A DNA stretch of 64,000 nucleotides. Source: Pseudomonadota bacterium. GTDB taxonomy: Bacteria > Pseudomonadota > Gammaproteobacteria > Burkholderiales > Methylophilaceae. The notes beneath the pieces are model-generated. The model saw nothing but the letters and a program-made list of their open reading frames with translations. It was not told where the DNA came from and searched no databases. A program made the translations under genes and the position numbers. How positions within the stretch are numbered: the stretch's first letter is position 1; every line of letters begins with the position of its first letter. Below, in pieces: positions 37,227 to 45,981 of the stretch. The stretch covers positions 85,889-149,888 of the forward strand of contig JAGVMP010000012.1 of the NCBI GenBank assembly GCA_020053735.1, read 5' to 3'.

Positions 37227-37907
37227 ATGATTGCTAATGAACACAATTTAGACGAATTGTTAGAACCGCAAAACTTTAAGCGGGGAAACTACACTGCCCA
37301 TTTATACGCGCCATATTCAATAAAACTCCACCGTAGAGTTTATGTATACGGCCATGACAATTATGATGTTTGGGTCATGCTCGAAAGTGATCCCTTAATT
37401 GCCACTTACAACGAACGCGTTCCAAAGATTCCCATAGTAGTTGATGGCGATAAAGCGGTAAATAAGTCCCCATCCTTCATCTCAGTAAATCACGATAATA
37501 GTGTTTTTTTTCATACTACTCTCAAAGATGAACCACCTGATTCCAGCTTGATTGCATGGTCTGCATTTACAAAAACTAACGGATATGGGTATAAAAATTG
37601 GACAAAAAGCATTTTAACTCTCAACAAGTTAAAAATTGATAATTTCAAAAAATTACTCCGATACACAAGCATGGCAGGAAGTGTTGAGAATTACACACTC
37701 GAAAATCAAATTCTTTCTGAGATTAGCGCTGTCAGAAAAATAATATTTTCAAGAATTATTAACCAGTTCCCGTTATCAGATCCCGAAGAAGTTAAAGCCT
37801 CAATAGCACGCTTAATACTTTCCGATAAAGTTTACAGTGATTTACATCTGCTTCCCTTCAGCATGCTGACCGAGGTCTCTGCATATCATGAATTCAATAA
37901 ACCTTAA
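37227..37907 (+). CDS. TnsA-like transposition protein
   Basis: 226 residues, first gene of the module. 'VWVMLESDPLIATYNERVP' (E53) corresponds to the start of the TnsA endonuclease core, where E, D and Q-x-K form the active site. Downstream, the expected Pro-Asp-Phe is 'PSF' (S83), and the expected lysine strand reads 'SVFFHTTLKDE' with no clear QxK. Only E53 is obvious. In Tn7, TnsA cuts the 5' ends so that transposition is cut-and-paste. A weakened TnsA would leave cointegrates. The call rests on position and partial motif. It overlaps TnsB by 20 bases. Confidence 0.65.
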   Translation: MIANEHNLDELLEPQNFKRGNYTAHLYAPYSIKLHRRVYVYGHDNYDVWVMLESDPLIATYNERVPKIPIVVDGDKAVNKSPSFISVNHDNSVFFHTTLKDEPPDSSLIAWSAFTKTNGYGYKNWTKSILTLNKLKIDNFKKLLRYTSMAGSVENYTLENQILSEISAVRKIIFSRIINQFPLSDPEEVKASIARLILSDKVYSDLHLLPFSMLTEVSAYHEFNKP

Positions 37908-39795
37908 TAAAAGACTTCACCACGGTTTACTAGATATTGATAACTGGATACTTCCTGAAGTGCTGGGAATGGATGAAGCATCGAAAAAAGATTTTGAAAC
38001 CAAAAAATCCGCTTTGATCCAGTATGTTCAGGGTAGCTCTTTCGCTGAAATTAAGAAGCTCACTGGAGTTAGTAGACAACATCTGCACTATCTAATTAAG
38101 CGTTGTACTGAAATTGATGATAAAGGTAATACATTAGGATATTTTGGACTCATCAAGTGGAAACACATTAGCAAAAGAAATGAAAAACTAGAAAAATTGG
38201 AAGATGGCAAGGCGGTGGCTGGCTCATTGCAGGCGCTATTCAAGAGACATGAAAGTCTTGAGAAAGCAATGCGGAAACTGATTTTAGAGCAGATACCACC
38301 AGATTCAACTAAAACCAACACTCGAATTACCTGGCATCATATCCATAATATTTTTCTGCAGGAATGTACAGCATTAAAAATATCCCCTCCGTCATATCCA
38401 TTCTGCAGTGACTCGAATGGCAAAGCCTCATTAATAGCTTGGGGTAAGAAAATTCAGAATCACCACAAAACAATAGGAGAGTTTCATCCACATTCTGAAA
38501 AAGCAAAAGCTCCACCTAGTCGATGCTTCGAGCGTGTAGAAGAAGATGGCCATTTCATTGATGTAAATTGGACTGTAGAGGTGCAAGGACTAAATGGAGA
38601 AGGAATTATAAATTGCAAAGTATCTAGGCTTTGGTTAATTGCATTACTTGAATGTAAAAGTACTGCAGTCATTGGCTACAGCATTTCACTGGGTAGAAAT
38701 TACAATGCATCAGATGTTGCAATGGCCGTCAGAAGCAGCTTAGTTCCATGGAAGCCACGTCAACTATCAATTTCTACAATTGCTTATAAACCTGGAGAAT
38801 GCCTACCAAATGCACTCATGCCAGAATTAAGCTATGTTTGTTATGATGAATTGTGGCTTGACAACGCCAAAAGTCAGCTAAGCGATCTTTTTTTAACTGT
38901 GCTTGAAAGAAGCATAAATGCCGTTCCAGTATTTGGTCCCAAAGAGTCCCCGAATGTAAGACCTCGAATCGAGCAAATGTTTGATTTGTTGGAGGAAGCC
39001 GGTATACATTGTCTGGATGGTACGACAGGATCTAATCCTAAAGATCCGAGAAAATCTAACAAAGATAAAGACCAATACTTTTTAAAATTAGAAGGAATAT
39101 ACGATTTAATCGATTTACTGATTGTAAGATATAACACTGGCATTGCGCCTGGTACGACAATTAGTAGAAATGAGGTGCTAAAAAGAGCTGTTGAGAGAGA
39201 AACTAGCATTTTTAGGCAAGTACCCCTCAGTAAACGAAATAATTGTATTGAATATTCAATCTATGATGAAGTGGTCATAGGAGTCGAGCGGAATACTCCA
39301 GTTGTGCGTTGGAAGAATGCGAGATATTACGGCAAAGGACTAACTGGCAACCTTGTTGGCAGAGAAATACTTATCATGGCGAAGTCCGCAGATATTCGTG
39401 AAATAGAAGCACTGCTTCTTGGGGATGGGAAGCCATTAGGCACTCTCATAGTAGAGCGCAGATGGCGAGATACTGCCCATACTTTATTTTCTCGCTCGGC
39501 AGCCAGAAGGGCAATGACTAATAACAGCTTTATTAGTCATGCGGCTGATATACCTCTTGCTTTCCGTAAACATATGGAGCATGAGGCTAAAGCCAAGTCA
39601 ACCCAGCAAAGAATCTTAGCCAGACTTCACAAAGAACAAGAGGCAAGCTCTGAAACTGATGCTGGAGCAAATAAAAAGCCCAACCATCTAAACCATGAGG
39701 CTTCAGATAAAGTCAGTCCCAGTGATTTGCAAGATAATAAAAAGTTAGATGAATTAGATGCGCTGATTAAAAACTATCGTACGGTTTACAAATAA
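37888..39795 (+). CDS. TnsB/TniA-type DDE transposase
   Basis: 635 residues. An N-terminal helix-turn-helix ('IKKLTGVSRQHLHYLIKR', ~54-71) precedes an rve-type catalytic core with D225 ('FIDVNW'), D325 ('LWLDNAK') and E362 ('RPRIEQMF'). The last two are 36 residues apart, as in DD(35)E enzymes. A Mu-transposase C-terminal beta-barrel ('YDEVVIGVERN...') and a charged tail (~580-635) that would contact TnsC follow. It carries out 3'-end cleavage and strand transfer. Confidence 0.9.
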   Translation: MNSINLNKRLHHGLLDIDNWILPEVLGMDEASKKDFETKKSALIQYVQGSSFAEIKKLTGVSRQHLHYLIKRCTEIDDKGNTLGYFGLIKWKHISKRNEKLEKLEDGKAVAGSLQALFKRHESLEKAMRKLILEQIPPDSTKTNTRITWHHIHNIFLQECTALKISPPSYPFCSDSNGKASLIAWGKKIQNHHKTIGEFHPHSEKAKAPPSRCFERVEEDGHFIDVNWTVEVQGLNGEGIINCKVSRLWLIALLECKSTAVIGYSISLGRNYNASDVAMAVRSSLVPWKPRQLSISTIAYKPGECLPNALMPELSYVCYDELWLDNAKSQLSDLFLTVLERSINAVPVFGPKESPNVRPRIEQMFDLLEEAGIHCLDGTTGSNPKDPRKSNKDKDQYFLKLEGIYDLIDLLIVRYNTGIAPGTTISRNEVLKRAVERETSIFRQVPLSKRNNCIEYSIYDEVVIGVERNTPVVRWKNARYYGKGLTGNLVGREILIMAKSADIREIEALLLGDGKPLGTLIVERRWRDTAHTLFSRSAARRAMTNNSFISHAADIPLAFRKHMEHEAKAKSTQQRILARLHKEQEASSETDAGANKKPNHLNHEASDKVSPSDLQDNKKLDELDALIKNYRTVYK

Positions 39796-39804
39796 GGGGT
39801 TCCC

Positions 39805-40806
39805 TTGGTAGACGCTCAAACTTTAGAACACACAAAATTAAGCACACGTTTATTGGCTGGGCGTGATTTTTTGGTAAAAACGCCACAGTGTGTAAGTTAT
39901 CTCAAGCAAATGCATACATGGCTCACAACAGGTTCGCAGGGTGCTTTAGTACATGGCAGACCTAGGTTAGGTAAAACATCTGCTACTCGGTGGGTGTTAA
40001 AAGTGATACCTAATTTAATTGGTAACTTTCCTGTGGTTGAAGTCCCAATTAGAGACCAACATATTGCATCTGAGAGAGCGTTCTTCCAACATTTATTGCG
40101 ATGTATTAAGCATCGTGAAGCAATGAAGGGTAGTGCGGGTGATAAACGAGACCGTTTCAGTGAGTGGCTTATAGCAAGAGCAAAACGTTCTCCTATCAAT
40201 GCTGCAGTGTTGTTTTTTGATGAAGCGCATCTCTTACAAGATCACCAGTATTCCTGGTTGTTAAATATTGGGAACGAACTCGATAAGAATGGTTGCAGGC
40301 TGTTTTGCTTATTAGTAGGTCAGCCAGAGTTGGCTGACAAAAAACTAAAACTCATAGAAGATGGAATGGAGCAAATTGTAGGCCGCTTTATGGTGCGAGA
40401 ACTTGAGTTCAGTGGGATTAGCTCTCAACTAGATCTTGTTGCCACGCTCACCGAGTATCAAGAAACTATATACCCCATAGATAGCGACACATTATTTGCC
40501 GAAAACTTCATACCGTTAGCGGTTAGAGGTGGGTTCAAGTTAAACTCAATCGGCCCAGCTATGTGGGCATCATTTGAAAAATTGTGGATACATTTCAGAA
40601 TAGATAAAGAAATGTCCATTCCAATGCATTATTTTACCTCAGCCTTAATCGGTACCTTAAATTCACTTGTCAAGCATGACGCTCATAGCCTTGTAGTTCC
40701 TCAAGAGACCATAACGGATTCGGTTAACGCGTCAGGTTACAAAGACTCTTTACGAATTCTTCTTGCAAGCCTTGATAAATATAAAAGAACTAATAGTCGT
40801 AGTTAG
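39805..40806 (+). CDS. TnsC/TniB-type AAA+ ATPase
   Basis: 333 residues beginning at TTG (39805), with AAGGGG five bases upstream. Walker A 'GRPRLGKTS' (51-59) and Walker B 'VLFFDEAH' (135-142) are followed by a sensor-like 'FCLLVGQPEL'. TnsC forms ATP-dependent filaments on DNA and links the target selector (TniQ) to the transposase. It lies 9 bp after TnsB and 6 bp before TniQ. Confidence 0.92.
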   Translation: MVDAQTLEHTKLSTRLLAGRDFLVKTPQCVSYLKQMHTWLTTGSQGALVHGRPRLGKTSATRWVLKVIPNLIGNFPVVEVPIRDQHIASERAFFQHLLRCIKHREAMKGSAGDKRDRFSEWLIARAKRSPINAAVLFFDEAHLLQDHQYSWLLNIGNELDKNGCRLFCLLVGQPELADKKLKLIEDGMEQIVGRFMVRELEFSGISSQLDLVATLTEYQETIYPIDSDTLFAENFIPLAVRGGFKLNSIGPAMWASFEKLWIHFRIDKEMSIPMHYFTSALIGTLNSLVKHDAHSLVVPQETITDSVNASGYKDSLRILLASLDKYKRTNSRS

Positions 40807-40812
40807 TGCTTA

Positions 40813-42534
40813 ATGAACCCTTGTTATGAAACTACTAGCTGGCGTCCTGGCACTTTAAGAGCTTACGAGTCAGTTGGATCTATCGGAGCTAAATACTGTT
40901 ATTTAAACAAAGTAAAACCTAGGGAATTTTATAACTTAATTCTTGAACTTATCGGTGAAAAAAACCGGTATATCAATCGAGACGACTTTACGTTTGATAG
41001 TTTAGATTTTGATTTTTCAAAATTATCAAAGCTATTTAATGAGCCGCTTCCAATTGTCAAAAAGCTATCTCTGAAGGCTATAAATCATCTGCCAAATTTA
41101 CGTAAGCAGACAGGTTATTCACTCGCAAGTAATGAAGATTTTGCATATTGTCCTATTTGCTTAGCAAATGGTTATCACTCTCCCTTGCATCAGATTAGCT
41201 GGGTAACTAATTGTTTTATCCATAATGAAGCTTTAATCAATGTGGTGAACAAAAATAAATCAATAAAAAACCTTCACACTGACATTAAGCTACTTAGTAA
41301 TTTATACGATATCTGGTTTGTAGAGTCTGAAATATGGGAGTCTGCGAAGTCGTATGATTGGCATTTGGTTGATAACAAATTAATTGAAGAAAAAGCAAAA
41401 TTATTTATCCAAGCTTTGATCAACACAGAATCAGCAATCACAAATGAATCCACAACCATTGGCAATAATATTGAGTCAAAGTTGTTGGTATTAGTTGAAA
41501 ATTTGGGTAACTCAAATAGTGTATTTAAAGCAATGCACCAAAACAAAAGTATGCGTTTAGGGGAGCCAATTAATTTTATTTGTTCAAACATGGTTGCAGA
41601 CACGTTAGTAAAAATGAATTCTAAAGATTTCATTCTTTTTATGTACTCACGCCAAATAACGTGTGAATCAGAAAATGCACCCGAGTGGAAGGTTGCGCTA
41701 GACAAACTACCCTCAATATTGCGAATAAACCATAAAAATTGTTTACATGAATATAGAAAAACGTTTGAACAGCTAGAAAAAACCCGAATCTCTTGGTGCA
41801 GGTGGAATACCTATGTTCATCCGCCATACGATATGGAAAGCTACGACAGGGTTCCATGTCAAAGAATTGCCACTTTAAATCTCTTACAGACTATATTAAA
41901 TTTTGAGGACAGTTTAGTTCATAACTCACACGGTAATTTTTATGATTCCAGGCTTGGAGGTATGGATTACCTATTTCAAGATATAGAAGTCCTTAATGAT
42001 TTGATTACTAGCGATTTAGCAAAGAAATGGGTTGGGTTTATTGTGTTGGGTCAGCACCAAATCATGAAAAAATATACTCCAGGTTATGTGTTTAATACCA
42101 ATGATGAGGCCGATAGTCGGCGTACTTCAATGTACGTACCTCATGATCTTTTAGAAGAAATTATCGATCAGCTTTTGCTTGCCCTTGTTTATGTTTGGAT
42201 TTGGGCGTTGTATGAAACAGAAATGAACAGAGAGAATTTAGCAAATCAACAATTTAAACCTGTTCAATATTTAAAGCTCATGATTAGCCAACTTAGCCCG
42301 TCGGCAATCTTGGAAAAAACTCATAATGGGCTGCAGCTTAAAATCGGAACAATGGTCCCATACAAGACCCCAGATTGGTTCATTAACAAAGATGATTTGA
42401 TAAATCATTACCTTAATGTACAAAACAAGTCGAGAGAATTAGAAGTAACATTTGATCAGGTTTTATTAGAAAGAATGAAAAGTGCAAACTTATACCAGAA
42501 ATCCACCAATCACCTTCGCATATATAGCCGCTAG
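40813..42534 (+). CDS. TniQ/TnsD-family target-selection protein
   Basis: 573 residues. The N-terminal TniQ domain has a zinc-binding 'YCPICLANGYHSPLHQ' (C113, C116) and 'VTNCFIHNEAL' (C134, H137). The long C-terminal part (~150-573) is not recognisable to me but matches TnsD-like proteins in size. In Tn7 the longer TnsD reads a specific attachment site, while short TniQ proteins serve random or CRISPR-guided pathways. The length here favours a DNA-binding, site-specific form. No Cas genes or CRISPR repeats accompany it. Confidence 0.82.
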   Translation: MNPCYETTSWRPGTLRAYESVGSIGAKYCYLNKVKPREFYNLILELIGEKNRYINRDDFTFDSLDFDFSKLSKLFNEPLPIVKKLSLKAINHLPNLRKQTGYSLASNEDFAYCPICLANGYHSPLHQISWVTNCFIHNEALINVVNKNKSIKNLHTDIKLLSNLYDIWFVESEIWESAKSYDWHLVDNKLIEEKAKLFIQALINTESAITNESTTIGNNIESKLLVLVENLGNSNSVFKAMHQNKSMRLGEPINFICSNMVADTLVKMNSKDFILFMYSRQITCESENAPEWKVALDKLPSILRINHKNCLHEYRKTFEQLEKTRISWCRWNTYVHPPYDMESYDRVPCQRIATLNLLQTILNFEDSLVHNSHGNFYDSRLGGMDYLFQDIEVLNDLITSDLAKKWVGFIVLGQHQIMKKYTPGYVFNTNDEADSRRTSMYVPHDLLEEIIDQLLLALVYVWIWALYETEMNRENLANQQFKPVQYLKLMISQLSPSAILEKTHNGLQLKIGTMVPYKTPDWFINKDDLINHYLNVQNKSRELEVTFDQVLLERMKSANLYQKSTNHLRIYSR

Positions 42535-42543
42535 ATTAAATAA

Positions 42544-42708
42544 TTAGATACTTGCTTTTAATTCTTGAAGTTCTTTTTTAACTTGTATAAACATTTCACT
42601 TGCAGTCTGCTCTGGATTCTCAAAAAGGTAGCCAAGTGCAATAAGTGATAAAGGATGTACGCGTAATATTGTTGCTAAGTCTTCAATTTTATCTATAGTA
42701 GGACTCAT
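42544..42708 (-). pseudogene. C-terminal fragment of an XRE-type regulator
   Basis: 54 codons read 'SPTIDKIEDLATILRVHPLSLIALGYL', the recognition and following helices of a Cro/C1-type HTH, then a short helical tail. The residues that would form the first two helices are missing, and an in-frame TAA stands directly before the ATG. It is probably the remnant of a regulator cut off by insertion or deletion, convergent with tniQ. Confidence 0.55.
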
Positions 42709-42765
42709 TTATATGAAGATTGTAAAATTGTCGAGAAATCGCAGTGTGTATTCTCATCTAGTTAA
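42709..42765. other. Short non-coding gap
   Basis: No gene or clear signal is seen between the XRE fragment and the repeat array. Confidence 0.4.
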
Positions 42766-42834
42766 CCACTAATTATCATTTATACTGACCCGTGATTTTC
42801 ATTAAAACTGCCCACTAATTTCAATTCGCACCAC
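42766..42834 (-). repeat. Three imperfect tandem 23-bp repeats at a putative element end
   Basis: Units 42766-42788, 42789-42811 and 42812-42834 share CCACTAATTnTCATT...ACTG; units 1 and 2 agree at about 16 of 23 bases. The array stops six bases short of a TGT (minus strand, 42840). That is a plausible transposon end: either TnsB sites of the adjacent module or the multiply repeated end of an IS21-family relic. Confidence 0.55.
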
Positions 42835-42851
42835 TCTACATAAAAGGTTGA

Positions 42852-44252
42852 TTAGACGTTAGGAAAAGTAATTTCAAAACGGGTCAATCCATTTGAAGAA
42901 AACACCTGAATATTTCCTTGATGTGCTTCAATAATCGATTTCGTAATGGCAAGTCCGAGTCCGGCGCCATCACTGGCTTTCTGGCGGGAAGGGTCAACTC
43001 TATAGAAGCGGTCGAATAGCCGGGATAGATGCTCTGTCGGGATAGTCTCACCAACGTTCTCGATAACAAGATTCGTTTCTCCAGACTTGGAATGATCGAT
43101 GAATACCTTAATCGATCCGCCGTGTGAAGTGTGCCTAATGGTATTTGAGAGTAAGTTGCTTAAAGCCCTACGGAGCATTAGCCTGTCACCTCTAACGGTA
43201 CCTTTTCCCGTGACAATCAGGCTTATGCCTTGTTCGTCTGCGATTGCTTCATAGAAACCAAACAGTTCTCGCACTTCCTTAGCTAAGTCCACTGTTTCGC
43301 TACTTGGTATGATCAGCCCATTGTCAGCTTTTGCCAGAAAAAGCATATCGGCAATCATGCGTGCTAGTCGCTCATACTCTTCTAGGTTTGAATATAGTAC
43401 TTCACGATACTCGTCTGCCGATCGTCCCTTGGATAAAGCTACCTGTGTTTGCGTCATCAAATTGCTGATAGGTGTCCTTAATTCATGAGCCAGGTCAGAT
43501 GAGAAATCTGATAAGCGCTGGAATGAGCCTTCTAGTCGAGCCAGCATTTCATTGAAGGCAATCGCAAGATTGGCTAATTCGGGAGGGACGGAGTTTGATG
43601 ATAGGCGATCACTCAAGTGACTTGCCGAAATGCCCTTTGCTACATCCGCCATTTGACGTACCGGGGCTAGCCCTCTGCGAGCGGCAACCCAGCCTAGCAC
43701 TATGGTGAGTAGAATACCTGCAGTGATTGCCATCCACAAATTATTATGGAATGCTTTCATGAATGCCTGGTGATGCTCAATGTTAATTGCAAGCGCAACT
43801 GTGGCCGATGATGGCTGTCCAGCAATTCCTGTGTCAGCATTAGCAGAGATGCCGCGATATATTTGTCCTCTTTGCTCCCACACCACGAGCCTTGCTTCAC
43901 CAGATAAATCTTTACTGCTTGGTTGTTCAAGAAGGTAGGTAGCAAATGCAGCACTTGGCGTAGTGAACAATATGCGATGATCTGGTCCAAGGATTGCAAC
44001 TGAAAGATCTGGATGTCCAATCAGCGCATCAGAAAGACTCTGCGGAACGGTCGCGAGATCAGATAGAGTGCGCACCTTAGCCAGCGTATGACGGACAAGT
44101 TCCAGCTTGCCGTGAAGCTCCATCAGGTCTTGTTCTTCGAAGTGTGATTCCACCAGAGAACCAACTAGTAACCCTACTACAAGCAATACAAAAGTCGATG
44201 CTGTTGAAAAAAACAGCGTTAGTCTAGAAGTAATTGATTTCAGATTCATCAC
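42852..44252 (-). CDS. cusS: Heavy-metal sensor histidine kinase CusS
   Basis: 466 residues. It has TM1 (~12-33), a periplasmic sensor region, TM2 (~170-190) and HAMP. The HisKA domain carries H256 in '[12 protein letters not shown]', and the HATPase has '[10 protein letters not shown]' (N box), '[12 protein letters not shown]' (G box). The architecture and the adjoining regulator and efflux genes match CusS/CopS/SilS, which sense periplasmic Cu(I)/Ag(I). It overlaps cusR by four bases. The 3' end lies 12 bp from the putative transposon terminus. Confidence 0.9.
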   Translation of the reverse strand: MMNLKSITSRLTLFFSTASTFVLLVVGLLVGSLVESHFEEQDLMELHGKLELVRHTLAKVRTLSDLATVPQSLSDALIGHPDLSVAILGPDHRILFTTPSAAFATYLLEQPSSKDLSGEARLVVWEQRGQIYRGISANADTGIAGQPSSATVALAINIEHHQAFMKAFHNNLWMAITAGILLTIVLGWVAARRGLAPVRQMADVAKGISASHLSDRLSSNSVPPELANLAIAFNEMLARLEGSFQRLSDFSSDLAHELRTPISNLMTQTQVALSKGRSADEYREVLYSNLEEYERLARMIADMLFLAKADNGLIIPSSETVDLAKEVRELFGFYEAIADEQGISLIVTGKGTVRGDRLMLRRALSNLLSNTIRHTSHGGSIKVFIDHSKSGETNLVIENVGETIPTEHLSRLFDRFYRVDPSRQKASDGAGLGLAITKSIIEAHQGNIQVFSSNGLTRFEITFPNV

Positions 44253-44929
44253 GATTCTGGGATTTCCAGTACGTATCCCATGCCCCTGATGGTCTGGATG
44301 AGCTTAAGCTCGAAATCGTCATCTATTTTCGCGCGTAAACGACGCATCGCAACTTCAATCACATTGGTGTCACTGTCGAAGTTCATATCCCATACCTGTG
44401 ATGCAATCAGAGAGCGGGGTAGCACCTCTCCTTGGCGCCGCATTAGTAATTCAAGCAGAGAGAATTCCTTAGCGCTAAGGTCAATACGTTTTCCTGCTCG
44501 TGTTACTTTACGTCGCAGAATATCCAACTCTAAGTCAGCGACCTTAAAAAACTCTGGCCCTATAGCCTTGCCACGGCGCAGCAATGTGCGCACTCTTGCA
44601 AGTAACTCAGAGAAAGCAAACGGTTTGACGAGGTAATCGTCGGCACCAAGCTCCAGTCCTTTTACCCTATCCTCAATCTGGTCGCGAGCTGTAAGGAATA
44701 GCACGGGCATATGCTTACCTCCTTGCTTGATTTGCTGAAGTACCTGCCAGCCATCTAGTTTAGGTAGCATGACGTCAAGCACTATGAGATCGTAGTCGTT
44801 AGTTAACGCTTGATGCACACCATCAAGACCGTCACGCACTAAATCTACTACAAAGCCACCTTCGGATAAACCTTGTTTTAGATAATCGCCAGTCTTCGAT
44901 TCGTCTTCGACTATCAAGATTTTCATCAT
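44249..44929 (-). CDS. cusR: Copper/silver response regulator CusR
   Basis: 226-residue OmpR-family regulator: receiver domain with '[15 protein letters not shown]' and phospho-acceptor in 'LIVLDVMLP', then a winged-helix C-terminus ('[26 protein letters not shown]...[13 protein letters not shown]'). It is close to the CusR/CopR/SilR group. It reads away from the box at 44988-45011, which presumably also controls its own transcription. Confidence 0.92.
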   Translation of the reverse strand: MMKILIVEDESKTGDYLKQGLSEGGFVVDLVRDGLDGVHQALTNDYDLIVLDVMLPKLDGWQVLQQIKQGGKHMPVLFLTARDQIEDRVKGLELGADDYLVKPFAFSELLARVRTLLRRGKAIGPEFFKVADLELDILRRKVTRAGKRIDLSAKEFSLLELLMRRQGEVLPRSLIASQVWDMNFDSDTNVIEVAMRRLRAKIDDDFELKLIQTIRGMGYVLEIPES

Positions 44930-44984
44930 TTTCTCTTTAGGTGTTTGTTTTGGTTCAAATTATTGCACGCACCGAGGGCCAATT

Positions 44985-45098
44985 ACCCAACATTACAAAA
45001 TTGTAATGTTGCGGTCATCTATTAGTAATATGCCCACCATAATAATGGTATTCGTCAAAAGGATGCAAGCATCAAGCAAGCATTACCTTTTGGCTGAC
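44985..45098. repeat. Duplicated promoter segment, copy A
   Basis: About 110 bp, near-identical to 45828-45940. It spans the CusR-type box, 'GCGGTCA..TATTAGTAAnATGCC', 'ACCATnATAATGGT' and 'AAGCAAGCATTACCTT'. Differences are scattered, plus a four-base indel. Confidence 0.85.
44988..45011. promoter_or_regulatory. CusR/CopR-type operator A
   Basis: Perfect 11-bp inverted arms CAACATTACAA / TTGTAATGTTG with a 2-base spacer, the form of cop boxes bound by CopR/CusR-type regulators. It lies between cusR and the FlgB-like gene. A TAATAT at 45026 could be the -10 element on the plus strand. Confidence 0.8.
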
Positions 45099-45198
45099 AT
45101 CATTTTAGGGCTAAATGGGATTAAGCATTTCAGTACCGGATAGCGATGGGTCAATCAACATGATCATCCTATTCATTCTTCATTTAACGGAGGTATAC

Positions 45199-45771
45199 AT
45201 GGCAAACATTTTAGGACTTTCTAATTTTCCTTTGAGCAATGTGGATTCGCCGGTGAAAAAGGAGGCGAAATCGTTAGTCCCCCTTGCCGGAACGTTTTCA
45301 GAGGCCTTAGCGCGCGTCAGGGATAGGGAGCCAACCACCAGCTCTGTCGACGGATATAAAAACTTTGCGCTAGTCGTTCCAAAGTCACCCCCATCGATTA
45401 ACGTGACAACTGGTCATTTTCAATTGCCCAGTGCGCGAGCGACTGAGGAAGGTAGTCTTAACGAGCGTGCATTGGGACTTCGCGCATATCGCCAGGAATT
45501 GCTTGCGTCAAATATAGCGAATGCCGATACACCAGGATACAAGGCGGTTGACTTCGATATCCAGGAAGCGCTTCGCACAGGAAAGACGGCAAAAACAGTG
45601 GAAGTGAAATACGTCATCCCTAGTCAGGGTAGTGTTGACGGCAACACAGTTGAGATGGATGTCGAGCGGGTCAAGTTCGCAGAAAATGCACTGATGTATG
45701 AGTACCACGTAGACCGCGTACGTGGACACTACAAAGACATGGAAGATCTACTCAAAAATACGCCGTATTGA
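45199..45771 (+). CDS. FlgB-like flagellar rod protein in a copper-responsive unit
   Basis: 190 residues from the ATG at 45199 (CGGAGG five bases upstream). A longer frame from 45115 adds a poorly supported N-terminus. The second half matches the flagellar basal-body rod protein FlgB: 'LGLRAYRQELLASNIANADTPGYKAVDFDIQEAL' and 'DGNTVEMDVERVKFAENALMYE'. The first ~95 residues are not typical. No other flagellar gene is present, and the gene lies under a CusR-type box. It has no signal peptide. A function in metal resistance is possible but unproven. Confidence 0.75.
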   Translation: MANILGLSNFPLSNVDSPVKKEAKSLVPLAGTFSEALARVRDREPTTSSVDGYKNFALVVPKSPPSINVTTGHFQLPSARATEEGSLNERALGLRAYRQELLASNIANADTPGYKAVDFDIQEALRTGKTAKTVEVKYVIPSQGSVDGNTVEMDVERVKFAENALMYEYHVDRVRGHYKDMEDLLKNTPY

Positions 45772-45827
45772 CTAAAACACGATATTACCTTGACTGATTA
45801 TACATGGTTTAACTCTCAGCCTCATGT

Positions 45828-45940
45828 ACCCAACATTACAAAATTGTAATGTTGCGGTCAGCTATTAGTAACATGCCTACCATGATAATGGTCAAAAGGG
45901 TGCAAGCAAGAAGCAAGCATTACCTTCTGGCTGATATTTG
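45828..45940. repeat. Duplicated promoter segment, copy B
   Basis: Second copy of the segment at 44985-45098, upstream of the Met-rich protein gene, with the box intact. Confidence 0.85.
45831..45854. promoter_or_regulatory. CusR/CopR-type operator B
   Basis: Identical in sequence to operator A, 128 bp before the Met-rich protein start. It should drive the plus-strand run towards cusCBA. Confidence 0.8.
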
Positions 45941-45981
45941 TCAGCTTTCTTTATTTTTAATTTCGTTAGGAGTTTTTTATT

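Larger units (their letters stand above)
37080..42840 (+). mobile_element. Tn7-like transposition module (TnsA-TnsB-TnsC-TniQ)
   Basis: Four co-directional AT-rich genes in the fixed Tn7 order span 37227-42534. The left terminus is not resolved: it should lie between the terminator at 37076 and the first gene. A good candidate for a terminus lies at 42840, where the minus strand reads TGTAGAGTGG followed by three imperfect 23-bp repeats, the layout expected of transposase-binding sites. If that is a true end, the element is compact and carries no resistance cargo. If not, the metal island to the right could be its cargo. Neither glmS nor another familiar Tn7-family target gene adjoins it. Confidence 0.65.

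Noticed and set aside
37009..42850. CRISPR-associated transposon
   Set aside because: No cas gene or CRISPR array was seen near the TnsABC-TniQ module; the 23-bp repeats are tandem without spacers.
45115..45198. Longer start for the FlgB-like protein
   Set aside because: CGGAGG sits just before the ATG at 45199 and the extension overlaps the promoter copy region.
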